Shown here: piece by piece, positions 25,605 to 33,668 of the stretch
How the letters are laid out: the number at the start of each line of letters is the position of its first letter
How positions within the stretch are numbered: position 1 is the stretch's first letter
Origin: Tardiphaga sp.
Lineage (GTDB): Bacteria > Pseudomonadota > Alphaproteobacteria > Rhizobiales > Xanthobacteraceae
Reading direction: 5' to 3'
NCBI RefSeq assembly: GCF_028290495.1
Contig: NZ_JAQGJT010000074.1
Location: 1-34,825, forward strand
Length of the DNA stretch: 34,825 bases
Made by a program: the position numbers and the translations under genes
Notes under the pieces: model-generated
Told to the model about the DNA's origin: nothing
Database searches by the model: none
Seen by the model: only the letters and a program-made list of their open reading frames with translations

Positions 25605-26312
25605 ATGATTACTCGACGTTTGTTTTGCGCATGCGTGGCCGGCGGCCTGTCTCTCGCGGGCACAGCCGTTCATGCGCAGTCGCTGGAATGTGCGGTGTTC
25701 ACGCCGGATCGCCAGAAGTCGACTGCGCCGGATGCGGCGTTTGCCCGCCTCAAGGCCGGCAATGACCGATTCACGTCCGGCAAGTCCATCAATTGCGATC
25801 TGATGGCGCAGGTGAAGGAGACGGCGGCCAACCAGTCGCCTTACGCGGCCATTTTGGGCTGCATCGATTCCCGCGTGACGCCCGAACTGGTGTTCGACCA
25901 GCGTATCGGCGACGTGTTCTGCGCGCGGGTGGCAGGGAATTGCGTCAATACGGACATCATAGGCAGCCTGGAATACGCCACCAAGGTTATGGGCGCGCGA
26001 GCCATCGTCGTGCTCGGGCATAACTTCTGCGGCGCGATCAAAAGCGCGGTGGACGACGTCAAGCTCGGCAACATTACCGAGTTGCTGAAGAATTTTCAGC
26101 CCGCGCTGGCAACGTTGACCGCTGCGGATGGCCACCGTGACTCGCACAACTACGCGCTGGTGCAAAAAGTAGCGGAAGCGAACGCGCGGCTGACCGCCGC
26201 AAGCCTGCTCGATCGCAGTCCCGTCATCAAGGCGCAGGTCGAGGCCGGAGAAGTAAAGATCGCGGCCGCCATGCACGACATCACGACCGGCAAGGTGAGC
26301 TGGCTCACCTGA
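25605..26312 (+). CDS. exported beta-class carbonic anhydrase
   Basis: A 235-residue enzyme interconverting carbon dioxide and bicarbonate. The zinc ligands are Cys86 (ILGCIDSRV), His139 and Cys142 (VLGHNFCGA), with the Asp88-Arg90 dyad intact. The N-terminus MITRRLFCACVAGGLSLAGT ends near VHA and is a signal peptide with RRLF, possibly Tat; the enzyme is therefore predicted periplasmic, unlike most bacterial beta-CAs. The start at ATG 25605 is preferred over GTG 25593 because it directly precedes the signal. The 14-bp inverted repeat lies just upstream. It converges on the lldD-type gene, with a shared hairpin between. Confidence 0.92.
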   Translation: MITRRLFCACVAGGLSLAGTAVHAQSLECAVFTPDRQKSTAPDAAFARLKAGNDRFTSGKSINCDLMAQVKETAANQSPYAAILGCIDSRVTPELVFDQRIGDVFCARVAGNCVNTDIIGSLEYATKVMGARAIVVLGHNFCGAIKSAVDDVKLGNITELLKNFQPALATLTAADGHRDSHNYALVQKVAEANARLTAASLLDRSPVIKAQVEAGEVKIAAAMHDITTGKVSWLT

Positions 26313-26313
26313 A

Positions 26314-26347
26314 TCGTCGGGGCCGGCACATCAGCCGGCCGCGACGA
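26314..26347. terminator. hairpin between convergent carbonic anhydrase and lldD genes
   Basis: TCGTCG-G-GGCCGGC (26314-26327), loop ACATCA, and GCCGGCC-G-CGACGA (26334-26347) pair over 13 bp with one G-G mismatch. It fills the 42-nt gap between the two stops (26312 and 26355). No T-run is present on either strand, so it may end or stabilise both transcripts rather than act as a classical terminator. Confidence 0.55.
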
Positions 26348-26354
26348 AACAAAC

Positions 26355-27494
26355 TTACTTCACCAGCACGTGGCCGTCGATTTCCGCGATGGTGTTGACG
26401 CCGCACAGGCCCATCGTGACGCTCAATTCCTTGGCGAGGATGTCGAGCGCCTTGGTGACGCCGGCTTCGCCGTAAGCGCCGAGGCCGTGGACATAGGCGC
26501 GGCCGATCATGCAGCTCTTGGCGCCGAGCGCCAGCGCGCGCATCACGTCCTGGCCGGAGCGGATGCCACTGTCGAACATGATCTCGATGTCGGAGCCCAC
26601 TGCCTGTACGATGCCAGGCAGCACCGAGATCGACGACGGCGCGCCGTCGAGCTGGCGGCCGCCATGGTTCGACACCACCATTGCCTGTGCGCCGGTTTTC
26701 AGGACCTCGCGGGCGTCCTCTACGTCATGAATGCCTTTGACGATCAGTTTGCCCGGCCAGATGCTGCGGATCCATTCGATGTCCTTCCAGTTCAGCGACG
26801 TATCGAACTGAGACGCAGTCCATTCCGACACCGACTCCAGGTCGTTGGCGTCCTTGACGAAGCCGGCGATGTTGCCGAAGTTGCGCCGCTTGGCGCGCAG
26901 CGTGCCGATCAGCCAGGACGGCTTGCTGGCGAAGTCGATCATGTTCTTCAGGCTGTAGATCTTCGGCGGCACCGAGAGGCCGTTCTTGATGTCCTGGTGG
27001 CGCTGCCCGATCACCTGCAGGTCGACCGTCAGCACCAGCGCACTGCACTTCGCTGCGATGGCGCGTTGGATCAGTTCCTTGATGAAGCCGCGGTCCTTCA
27101 TCACGTAGAGCTGAAACCAGAACGGCTTCTCTACATTCTCGGCGACGTCCTCGATCGAATTGATCGACATCGTGCTCAGCGTGTAGGGGATGCCGGCGGC
27201 CTGGGCGGCGCGGCAGGCGTGGATCTCGCCGTCGCCATATTGCATGCCGGTGGAGCCGACCGGCGCGCAGATCAGCGGAAGGCTGGCCTTCTCGCCGAGG
27301 ATCGTGGTGGAGAGGTCGCGTTTGGAAATATCGACCAGGATGCGCTGGCGGAATTTCAGCTTCTGCAGGTCGGCCTGGTTGGCGCGCAGCGTGTCCTCGG
27401 AATAGGAGCCGCGATCGACATAGTCGAAGAAGGCTTTCGGTACGTTCCGCTTGTGGACCTCGCGCAGGTCAGCGATCGTGGTGATGTACTTCAT
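26355..27494 (-). CDS. lldD: FMN-dependent alpha-hydroxy-acid dehydrogenase, L-lactate dehydrogenase type
   Basis: A 379-residue TIM-barrel flavoenzyme. It carries the FMN-binding CAPVGSTGMQYGDGE region, Lys253 in KLIVKGIHD, and the catalytic base His277 with Arg280 in VVSNHGGRQLDG. The C-terminal third has the phosphate-binding DSGIRSGQDVMRALALGAKS. Family members oxidise L-lactate, glycolate, mandelate or related acids, passing electrons to quinone or oxygen. LldD is the most common assignment for this length, but the substrate is inferred, so the symbol is tentative. There is no lactate permease or regulator next to it. It diverges from the 55-residue gene; promoters of both lie in 27495-27606. 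Confidence 0.9.
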   Translation of the reverse strand: MKYITTIADLREVHKRNVPKAFFDYVDRGSYSEDTLRANQADLQKLKFRQRILVDISKRDLSTTILGEKASLPLICAPVGSTGMQYGDGEIHACRAAQAAGIPYTLSTMSINSIEDVAENVEKPFWFQLYVMKDRGFIKELIQRAIAAKCSALVLTVDLQVIGQRHQDIKNGLSVPPKIYSLKNMIDFASKPSWLIGTLRAKRRNFGNIAGFVKDANDLESVSEWTASQFDTSLNWKDIEWIRSIWPGKLIVKGIHDVEDAREVLKTGAQAMVVSNHGGRQLDGAPSSISVLPGIVQAVGSDIEIMFDSGIRSGQDVMRALALGAKSCMIGRAYVHGLGAYGEAGVTKALDILAKELSVTMGLCGVNTIAEIDGHVLVK

Positions 27495-27528
27495 GGCGTC
27501 CCGGCCCTTCTTGCATTTGCTTGTTTAG

Positions 27529-27774
<246 letters not shown>

Positions 27775-28016
27775 CGGTGCCTTGCTGCAGTCTTTGGTTG
27801 CTTGCCTAAATCGAAAATAGCGTTTTTAGATCAAGTGCTTGCGAAAATATGCACAGCCCGCTGCCCGGTAATGATTCATCATATTTTTTGAAGCCATTTT
27901 AGGAGGCGGGGCCCTATAAGACCGTCATAAGCCGCAAGGCGAGTGTTGAAGGCGAGTCGCCGGGATCCGGTTCGACAGCCCGGGCATGGTCCGGGCACGC
28001 CAATCTGGGGGTTGAT

Positions 28017-29369
28017 ATGAGCCGCAAATATTTTGGGACCGACGGCATCCGTGGCCTTGCCAACGGCGTCATCACGCCGGAGCTGGCGCTCAAGGTCGGG
28101 CAGGCAGCGGGTCTGGTGTTCCAGCGCGGCGAACATCGCCACCGCGTGGTGATCGGCAAGGACACCCGTTTGTCCGGCTACATGATCGAGAACGCGATGG
28201 TCGCGGGCTTCACCTCGGTCGGCATGGACGTGCTGCTGGTCGGCCCTATGCCGACGCCGGCGGTGGCGATGCTTACCAAGTCGATGCGCGCCGATCTCGG
28301 CGTGATGATTTCCGCCTCGCACAACCTGTTCGAGGACAACGGCATCAAGCTGTTCGGCCCGCTCGGCTTCAAGCTGTCCGACGAGGTCGAGAAACAGATC
28401 GAGGAATTGCTCGACGAGGACCTCGGCAGGAAGCTCGCGCAGAGCGCCAGCCTCGGCCGCGCCCGCCGCATCGACGGCGTGCATGACCGCTACATCGAAT
28501 CCGCCAAGCGCACCTTGCCGCGCGACCTCAGCCTTGAAGGCCTGCGCGTCGTCGTCGATTGCGCGCACGGCGCCGCCTACAAGGTGGTGCCGGAAGCGCT
28601 GTGGGAGCTGGGCGCCGACGTGATCTCAATCGGCGTCGAGCCCGACGGCTTCAACATCAACAAGGAATGCGGCTCCACCTCGCCGGAAGCGCTGAGCCGC
28701 AAGGTGCGCGAGATGCGCGCCGATATCGGCATCGCGCTGGATGGCGACGCCGACCGCGTCATCATCGTCGATGAGCGCGGCCATGTCGTCGACGGTGACC
28801 AGCTGCTGGCGGTGATCGCGCAGAGCTGGAAGGAAGACGGCCGCCTCGCCAGGCCGGGCATCGTCTCCACCGTGATGTCAAATCTCGGCCTCGAGCGTTT
28901 TCTGAACGCGCAAGGCATTGAACTCATCCGCACCGCGGTGGGCGACCGTTACGTGCTCGAACAGATGATGAAGCACGGCTACAATGTGGGCGGCGAGCCG
29001 TCCGGCCACATTATCATGTCGGATTACGCGACCACCGGCGACGGCTTCGTCGCTGCCTTGCAGGTGCTGGCAGTGGTGAAGAAGCACGGCCGCCCGGTGT
29101 CGGAAGTCTGTCACCTGTTCGACCCGCTGCCGCAGATCCTCAAGAACGTGCGCTATCGCAGCGGCAAGCCGCTCGACAACGACGACGTGAAATCCACCAT
29201 CGCCGCCGGCGAAAAGCGCCTCAACGGCCACGGCCGGCTGCTGATCCGCCCGTCCGGCACCGAGCCGGTGATCCGCGTCATGGGCGAAGGCGACGACCGT
29301 AACATGGTCGAGGAAGTCGTCGACACCATCGTGTCCGCGCTGGGCGACGCCGCCGCCTCTGCGGCTTAG
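28017..29369 (+). CDS. glmM: phosphoglucosamine mutase
   Basis: A 450-residue phosphohexomutase converting glucosamine-6-phosphate to glucosamine-1-phosphate, needed for peptidoglycan and lipopolysaccharide precursors. The N-terminus [13 protein letters not shown] is the family signature. The phosphorylated serine is Ser101 in [18 protein letters not shown]; the magnesium loop is DGDADR (242-247); [10 protein letters not shown] contacts sugar; and the phosphate-binding [12 protein letters not shown] is near the end. Length is exactly as expected. The ribosome site is GGGGGTT about 6 nt before ATG 28017. No ftsH, folP or other frequent neighbour is present. A REP-like hairpin follows the stop. 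Confidence 0.97.
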   Translation: MSRKYFGTDGIRGLANGVITPELALKVGQAAGLVFQRGEHRHRVVIGKDTRLSGYMIENAMVAGFTSVGMDVLLVGPMPTPAVAMLTKSMRADLGVMISASHNLFEDNGIKLFGPLGFKLSDEVEKQIEELLDEDLGRKLAQSASLGRARRIDGVHDRYIESAKRTLPRDLSLEGLRVVVDCAHGAAYKVVPEALWELGADVISIGVEPDGFNINKECGSTSPEALSRKVREMRADIGIALDGDADRVIIVDERGHVVDGDQLLAVIAQSWKEDGRLARPGIVSTVMSNLGLERFLNAQGIELIRTAVGDRYVLEQMMKHGYNVGGEPSGHIIMSDYATTGDGFVAALQVLAVVKKHGRPVSEVCHLFDPLPQILKNVRYRSGKPLDNDDVKSTIAAGEKRLNGHGRLLIRPSGTEPVIRVMGEGDDRNMVEEVVDTIVSALGDAAASAA

Positions 29370-29384
29370 CGGTAGCCTTCTTTT

Positions 29385-29426
29385 CTCTCCCCGCTGACGA
29401 AGCTTCGCTTCGCGCGGCGGGGTGAG
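29385..29426. repeat. REP-like hairpin after glmM
   Basis: CTCTCCCCGC (29385-29394) pairs with GCGGGGTGAG (29417-29426) with one mismatch. The inner part contains the palindrome GAAGCTTC and a CTTCGCGCG segment. It starts 16 nt after glmM stops and shares the lead-in GCGGTAGCCTTC with the element at 20378, supporting a repeated element. It may also serve as the 3' end of the glmM message. Confidence 0.6.
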
Positions 29427-29497
29427 GTCGACTTCGCGGTTGCAGCAAATCCCGTGCATCGCAGCCATCGCTTAATATCGGTGGCGGCCTGCAGCCA

Positions 29498-29526
29498 GAC
29501 CTCGTAGGAGGAACACCCTCCAGGTC
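29498..29526 (+). promoter_or_regulatory. hairpin covering the only good Shine-Dalgarno upstream of the MFS gene
   Basis: GACCT (29498-29502), a bulge CGTA, GGAGG (29507-29511), loop AACAC, then CCTCC and AGGTC (29517-29526) form a 10-bp stem with one bulge. The sequestered GGAGG is the best ribosome site in the leader, yet the coding GTG is at 29540, about 28 nt away. Either the true site is weak and the stem spaces or regulates it, or the stem must open for translation. The effect on expression is inferred. Confidence 0.5.
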
Positions 29527-29539
29527 GTGAGTCGCCGTT

Positions 29540-30787
29540 GTGAACAAGAATGTCATCGCCACCGAAGAAACGTTGGCGACGCCCGTCGTGACGCAGCCCG
29601 TGACTGTGCCCGCCGCGATCACCAGCCCGGCCTATCTCGTGCTCGGCGGCATCAGCGTCTCGCATTTTCTCAACGACACCATGCAGTCGCTGATCCCCTC
29701 GGTCTATCCGATCCTGAAAGAGAACTACGCGCTCGACTTCGCGCAGATCGGCCTGATCACGCTGGCGTTCCAGATCACCGCCTCGCTGCTGCAGCCCGTC
29801 GTCGGGCACTTCACCGACAAAAAGCCGCTGCCGTACTCGCTGGCGATCGGCATGGGCTTTACGTTCTTCGGCCTGCTGCTGCTCAGCGTCGCTCATGTCT
29901 ATACGGTGATCCTGATCGCGGCGGCGCTGGTCGGTCTGGGTTCTGCGGTATTCCACCCGGAATCGGCGCGGATCGCGCGGCTCGCGTCCGGCGGCCGCTA
30001 TGGCATGGCGCAATCCGTGTTCCAGGTCGGCGGCAATTCTGGCTCGGCGCTGGGGCCGGTGCTGGCGGCGCTGATCGTGGTGCCGTTCGGTCAGCCCAGT
30101 CTGGCCTGGTTCTCGTCGATCGCCTTTGTCGCCATCGTGCTGTTGTGGCAGATCGGGCGCTGGTACAAACCGCGCATCGTGCCGCGCAGCAGCGCAGCCA
30201 TCGCGCGTCATCCCGGTGCGCCGACGCCGCGGCGCGTGGCGTTCGCGATTGCCATTCTGATCGTGCTGGTGTTCTCGAAGTTCATCTACCTGTCGAGTCT
30301 GACCAGCTACTACACGTTCTACCTGATGGATCAGTTCGGCGTCTCGACGCAGGCGTCGCAGCTCTATCTGTTCCTGTTCCTCGGCGCCAACGCGGTCGGC
30401 ACGTTTTTCGGCGGGCCGATCGGCGACCGCATCGGCCGGCGCTACGTGATCTGGTTCTCGATCCTCGGCGTGCTGCCGTTCACGCTGCTGCTGCCGCATG
30501 TCGGCCTGATGGGAACCGCCGTGCTCAGCGTCATCATCGGCTTCATCATTTCGTCGGCGATGCCGGCGATCCTGGTCTATGCGCAGGAACTGGTGCCGCA
30601 TCGCTTCGGCATGATCTCCGGCCTGTTCTTTGGCTTCGCATTCGGGGCGGGCGGTATCGGTGCGGCCTTGCTTGGCGAAGTCGCCGATCGCACGGGTATC
30701 GTCTTTGTCTATCAGGCCTGCGCCTTCCTGCCGGTCATCGGGCTTCTGGCGGTACTTCTGCCGAAGATGCCGAAGCACGCGGGCTGA
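29540..30787 (+). CDS. fsr: MFS exporter, fosmidomycin-resistance (Fsr) type
   Basis: A 415-residue inner-membrane antiporter with 12 predicted helices. It aligns closely with E. coli Fsr: ISVSHFLNDTMQSLIPSVYP, LQPVVGHFTDKKPLPYSLAI, GLGSAVFHPESARIARLASG, QSVFQVGGNSGSALGPVLAA, YYTFYLMDQFGVS, RIGRRYVIWFSILGVLPFT and GLFFGFAFGAGGIGAALLGE. Fsr exports fosmidomycin and, when overproduced, gives resistance; the natural substrate in this organism is unknown. The start is a GTG at 29540, with no good spaced Shine-Dalgarno and a hairpin just upstream. The first 30 residues are polar, variable and cytoplasmic, so a later in-frame start is possible. No isoprenoid gene lies near. Confidence 0.93.
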   Translation: MNKNVIATEETLATPVVTQPVTVPAAITSPAYLVLGGISVSHFLNDTMQSLIPSVYPILKENYALDFAQIGLITLAFQITASLLQPVVGHFTDKKPLPYSLAIGMGFTFFGLLLLSVAHVYTVILIAAALVGLGSAVFHPESARIARLASGGRYGMAQSVFQVGGNSGSALGPVLAALIVVPFGQPSLAWFSSIAFVAIVLLWQIGRWYKPRIVPRSSAAIARHPGAPTPRRVAFAIAILIVLVFSKFIYLSSLTSYYTFYLMDQFGVSTQASQLYLFLFLGANAVGTFFGGPIGDRIGRRYVIWFSILGVLPFTLLLPHVGLMGTAVLSVIIGFIISSAMPAILVYAQELVPHRFGMISGLFFGFAFGAGGIGAALLGEVADRTGIVFVYQACAFLPVIGLLAVLLPKMPKHAG

Positions 30788-31005
30788 ACGCGCCCGTCGA
30801 TGGTTTTCGACCGTCGCTGATATCAACACATTGTTAGTACTTGCGGCGCGCGTATGCCCCCATTGCGCTTCGCAGCAAGTTCTCTCATCAATTGTCAACC
30901 TTAATTGTTAGGGTTAAGTGCCGCTTAAGAAATTAATGGCATCGTCCGCTCGTGAGTTTTTGAGTGTGGGGCCATCGAAGTGCTCCTTTGTATGAGGACG
31001 AACCA

Positions 31006-31875
31006 ATGATTAGGAACAAGTCGATACTGGCCCTCGGCGCTGTCGCTCTGATGTCCAGCGCAACTTTCACAGGCACTGCATTCGCCGCCGACATGGCGAT
31101 GCGGGGGCCGCAGCCGTATTACGCCCCGCCGGCCCCGCCGTCGGAAGAATTCGGCGGCTGGTATCTGCGTGGCGATATCGGTTTCAGCAATCAGAAGGTC
31201 AAGAACATCGCCATGGGCGATAACCGCAATGCGGCGCTCCTGTCGCTTGAGGAGACCACCGGATTCGACACCGCCGGCATCTACGGCGGCGGCATCGGCT
31301 ACCAGTTCAACAGCTGGCTGCGTGGCGACATCACCGGCCAGTATCGCGGAAATTCCAACTTCAAGGGTACCGACCGGATTACCTTCCCGGCGGCGGGCCT
31401 CGTTGGAACGGGCGTCAACAACTACAGTGCGACAAAATCCGAGTGGGTCGTCATGGCCAACGGCTATGTCGATCTCGGTACGTGGTGGTGCGTAACGCCG
31501 TTTATCGGCGCGGGCGTCGGCATGGCGCGCGTCAATATCGCGAACTACACCGACAACGGTGCAACCCTCGTCGGCGGCGTCACTTCTCCGAGCTTCGCCG
31601 GTGCATCGGATGCATCGAAGTGGAACTTCGCCTGGGCGCTGCACACCGGTCTTGCCTACAAGATCAATCCGGCAACGACCGTCGAATTCGGCTACAGCTA
31701 CATGAACCTCGGCGACGGAACCACCGGAGCCGTCTCGGACTACACCGGCTTCACCCGTGGCGTTCCGATGCAGTTCAAGGAAATCACCTCGCACGACCTG
31801 AAGCTCGGCGTGCGCTGGAATCTGGACAGCCCGCCGGCCTACGCGCCGCCGCCGCCGCTGATCCGCAAGGGCTAA
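31006..31875 (+). CDS. outer-membrane beta-barrel protein, Omp25/RopB type
   Basis: A 289-residue protein starting MIRNKSILALGAVALMSSAT; the signal peptide ends near AFA. A Pro/Tyr-rich spacer (YYAPPAPPSEEFGGWYLRGD) leads into a predicted eight-stranded barrel with repeated aromatic-ended strands: GFDTAGIYGGGIGYQF, SWLRGDITGQYRGN, TPFIGAGVGMARVNIANY, WALHTGLAYKIN, TVEFGYSYMNLGDGT and, at the end, HDLKLGVRWNLDSPP. This is the pattern of small porin-like envelope proteins of Rhizobiales. GAGGA lies 7 nt before ATG 31006. The 218-bp upstream region (30788-31005) carries an AT-rich patch with AACCTTAATTG and GGTTAAG, probably its promoter. A strong terminator follows. Confidence 0.9.
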   Translation: MIRNKSILALGAVALMSSATFTGTAFAADMAMRGPQPYYAPPAPPSEEFGGWYLRGDIGFSNQKVKNIAMGDNRNAALLSLEETTGFDTAGIYGGGIGYQFNSWLRGDITGQYRGNSNFKGTDRITFPAAGLVGTGVNNYSATKSEWVVMANGYVDLGTWWCVTPFIGAGVGMARVNIANYTDNGATLVGGVTSPSFAGASDASKWNFAWALHTGLAYKINPATTVEFGYSYMNLGDGTTGAVSDYTGFTRGVPMQFKEITSHDLKLGVRWNLDSPPAYAPPPPLIRKG

Positions 31876-31905
31876 GCGACGTCGCAGCGATCTTAAGACT
31901 TCTTA

Positions 31906-31934
31906 ACGGCGCGGGATTTTTCCCGCGCCGTTTT
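31906..31934 (+). terminator. strong intrinsic terminator after first outer-membrane barrel
   Basis: ACGGCGCGGGA (31906-31916), loop TTTT and TCCCGCGCCGT (31921-31931), an 11-bp perfect stem followed by TTTTCG. It lies 31 nt after the stop of the barrel gene. Together with the palindrome TTAACGTTAA at 31966-31975 it separates the two barrel genes into independent transcripts. Confidence 0.92.
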
Positions 31935-32021
31935 CGTTGTTCCATACGCGTTTTGCAACTTTTGATTAACGTTAACAGGAGATGATCAATCGCGTTGAGA
32001 TTGCGTTCAGGGAGAGTTGCG

Positions 32022-32891
32022 ATGCGGACTTGGGTAGCGGTGGTGGCGTTCATGGGCGCGGTGAGCAGCGCACAAGCGGCCGATTTTATGGATCTGCCGG
32101 TGTTGCGCGGGAGCTTTCGCGACGCGCCGGCCCCGCAGGGCAACTGGGATCGCTGGTATGCCGGCGGCCAGTTTGGCTACACCGGTGCCAATCTCGATTT
32201 CAGCCATGCCTCGGCTTCGCTGACGGATTACATGCTGCGCAACGGCGTGCTGCAGAATTCGGTGCACGAATGGTCGCTGCTCGAAGGCAAGAATGCGTCG
32301 GGCATTGGCTTCGGTGGCTTTGTCGGCCGCAACTGGCAGTGGGAAGACGCCGTCATCGGCTTCGAGGTGAACTACAGCAACCTGCGCGGCATCCGCAATG
32401 GGTCCAACGGCGAGATGTATCTGGCGATTATCAATCCGCCCGGCGATACGCCGCCCGACGGCCATACATACCGCTATAATACGCGCCTGAGCGGGAGCGC
32501 CACTGGCGAGATCAAGGATGCCCTCACATTGCGCGCGCGTGCGGGCTGGGATGCGGGCACTTTCATGCCCTACATGTTCGGCGGTATCGCGCTCGGCCGC
32601 GTCAATGTCAGCCGCACGGCCACGCTCGATATCAGCAAGGACGATATCAACGTCCTGCCGGTACCTGTCGGTTCGGTAGTCACGACCAACGTCACGCCAA
32701 ATCCCGCGACAAAGACCGAGGGCGGCGTTGACAGCATCACCGGCGGTTATACCGTCGGCCTTGGTACTGAAATGCTGGTAGCCGGCAATCTGTTCCTGCG
32801 CGCTGAATGGGAATATATCAGGCTGCTGAAGGTCAAGGATGTCGCCTTCAGCATGAACAGCGCCCGAGTTGGTGTCGGCTACCGGTTCTGA
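32022..32891 (+). CDS. outer-membrane beta-barrel protein
   Basis: A 289-residue protein starting MRTWVAVVAFMGAVSSAQAA, a signal peptide cleaved near AQA. Barrel features: DRWYAGGQFGYTGANLDF, WEDAVIGFEVNYSNLRG, LTLRARAGWDAGTFMPYMFG (the conserved strand pair with RxRxGW), and a C-terminal LFLRAEWEYIRL ending in VGVGYRF, whose last Phe is the usual outer-membrane sorting signal. GGGAG is 7 nt before ATG 32022, which decides against the upstream in-frame ATG. It is a second, diverged member beside the Omp25-like gene; identity between the two is low outside the strand pattern. The substrate or role is unknown. Confidence 0.88.
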   Translation: MRTWVAVVAFMGAVSSAQAADFMDLPVLRGSFRDAPAPQGNWDRWYAGGQFGYTGANLDFSHASASLTDYMLRNGVLQNSVHEWSLLEGKNASGIGFGGFVGRNWQWEDAVIGFEVNYSNLRGIRNGSNGEMYLAIINPPGDTPPDGHTYRYNTRLSGSATGEIKDALTLRARAGWDAGTFMPYMFGGIALGRVNVSRTATLDISKDDINVLPVPVGSVVTTNVTPNPATKTEGGVDSITGGYTVGLGTEMLVAGNLFLRAEWEYIRLLKVKDVAFSMNSARVGVGYRF

Positions 32892-32939
32892 TCGGGATAC
32901 ACAAGCGTTGTTGTCGAGCTGGTCGAGGAGGGCGCCGTG

Positions 32940-33521
32940 ATGCTGAAAATATATGGTGATCTCAGTTCCGGAAACTGCCTGAAGGTGAAGTGGGTCTGCG
33001 ACATCCTCGCGCGTCCCTATCAGTGGATTGCCGTCGATACCACGAAGGGCGAAACCCGCACGTCTGAATTCCTGCAGATGAATGGGGCAGGGCAGGTGCC
33101 GGTCGTCGTGCTCGGCGACGGCCGCGCGCTCGCGCAGTCCAACGCCATCATCCGCTATCTCGCTCGCGGCAGCGATCTCATCCCCTCCGACGCCTATCAA
33201 GAGGCGAAGATGGATGAGTGGTTGTTCTGGGAACAGTACAGCCACGAGCCCTATATCTCGGTGTGCCGTTTCCAGATGGTCTATCTCGGCCGCACGGTTG
33301 GCGATCTCGATCCGGAGAAAGTGAAGCGTGGTTATGCCGCGCTGGCGCGGATGGAGCATCATCTCGCCGGGCAGCGATATTTCACCGGCGACCGCGTCAG
33401 CCTCGCCGATGTCGCGCTGCTGGCCTATACGCGTGTCGCCCATGAAGGCGGTTTCCATCTCGACGGCTATCAGGCGATCCGGCGCTGGATCGCAGACGCC
33501 CAACAGGCGCTGTCGGTGTGA
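32940..33521 (+). CDS. glutathione S-transferase family protein
   Basis: A 193-residue GST starting MLKIYGDLSSGNCLKVKWVC. The catalytic-position residue is Cys13 in SGNCLKV, where the homologue at 16692 has Ser. Further features are NGAGQVPVVVLGDGRALAQS (cis-Pro), SNAIIRYLARG and VSLADVALLAYTRVAHEGG. A Cys at this place is compatible with disulfide or peroxide chemistry, but the substrate is unknown. GAGGAGG precedes ATG 32940 by 8 nt; a GTG at 32937 is equally possible. The gene follows the barrel gene by 48 nt and precedes the serC leader by about 100 nt; it is probably transcribed separately from serC. Confidence 0.9.
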   Translation: MLKIYGDLSSGNCLKVKWVCDILARPYQWIAVDTTKGETRTSEFLQMNGAGQVPVVVLGDGRALAQSNAIIRYLARGSDLIPSDAYQEAKMDEWLFWEQYSHEPYISVCRFQMVYLGRTVGDLDPEKVKRGYAALARMEHHLAGQRYFTGDRVSLADVALLAYTRVAHEGGFHLDGYQAIRRWIADAQQALSV

Positions 33522-33625
33522 ATGCGGTTCGCCTGGGCACTATCGCTATGCCGATCAATCACCTGTGATAGCTCCGATCCAGCTTGACGGTTTCCGGCTA
33601 TTGCCATATCCACGCCAGTGGGCCA

Positions 33626-33663
33626 CCTCCCCCCAACGGGAGGCTTGCTATCTGGAAGGATAG
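33626..33663 (+). promoter_or_regulatory. candidate serC leader (two hairpins before serC)
   Basis: Two adjacent stems sit right before the start codon: CCTCCC-CCCAAC-GGGAGG (33626-33643) and CTATC-TGGAAG-GATAG (33648-33663). The second overlaps the ribosome site GGAAGGA (33654-33660), and ATG follows 5 nt later at 33669. This layout matches my recollection of the serC leader RNA described upstream of serC-serA in alphaproteobacteria, presumably a translational control element. The stems are seen directly; the family name is from memory, not a search. Confidence 0.65.
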
Positions 33664-33668
33664 ATAAG

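Noticed and set aside
29366..30898. Open frame of 510 codons opposite the MFS exporter gene
   Set aside because: The composition is extremely Arg/Asp/Gln/His-rich, as expected from the complement of a membrane-protein gene; no start signal.
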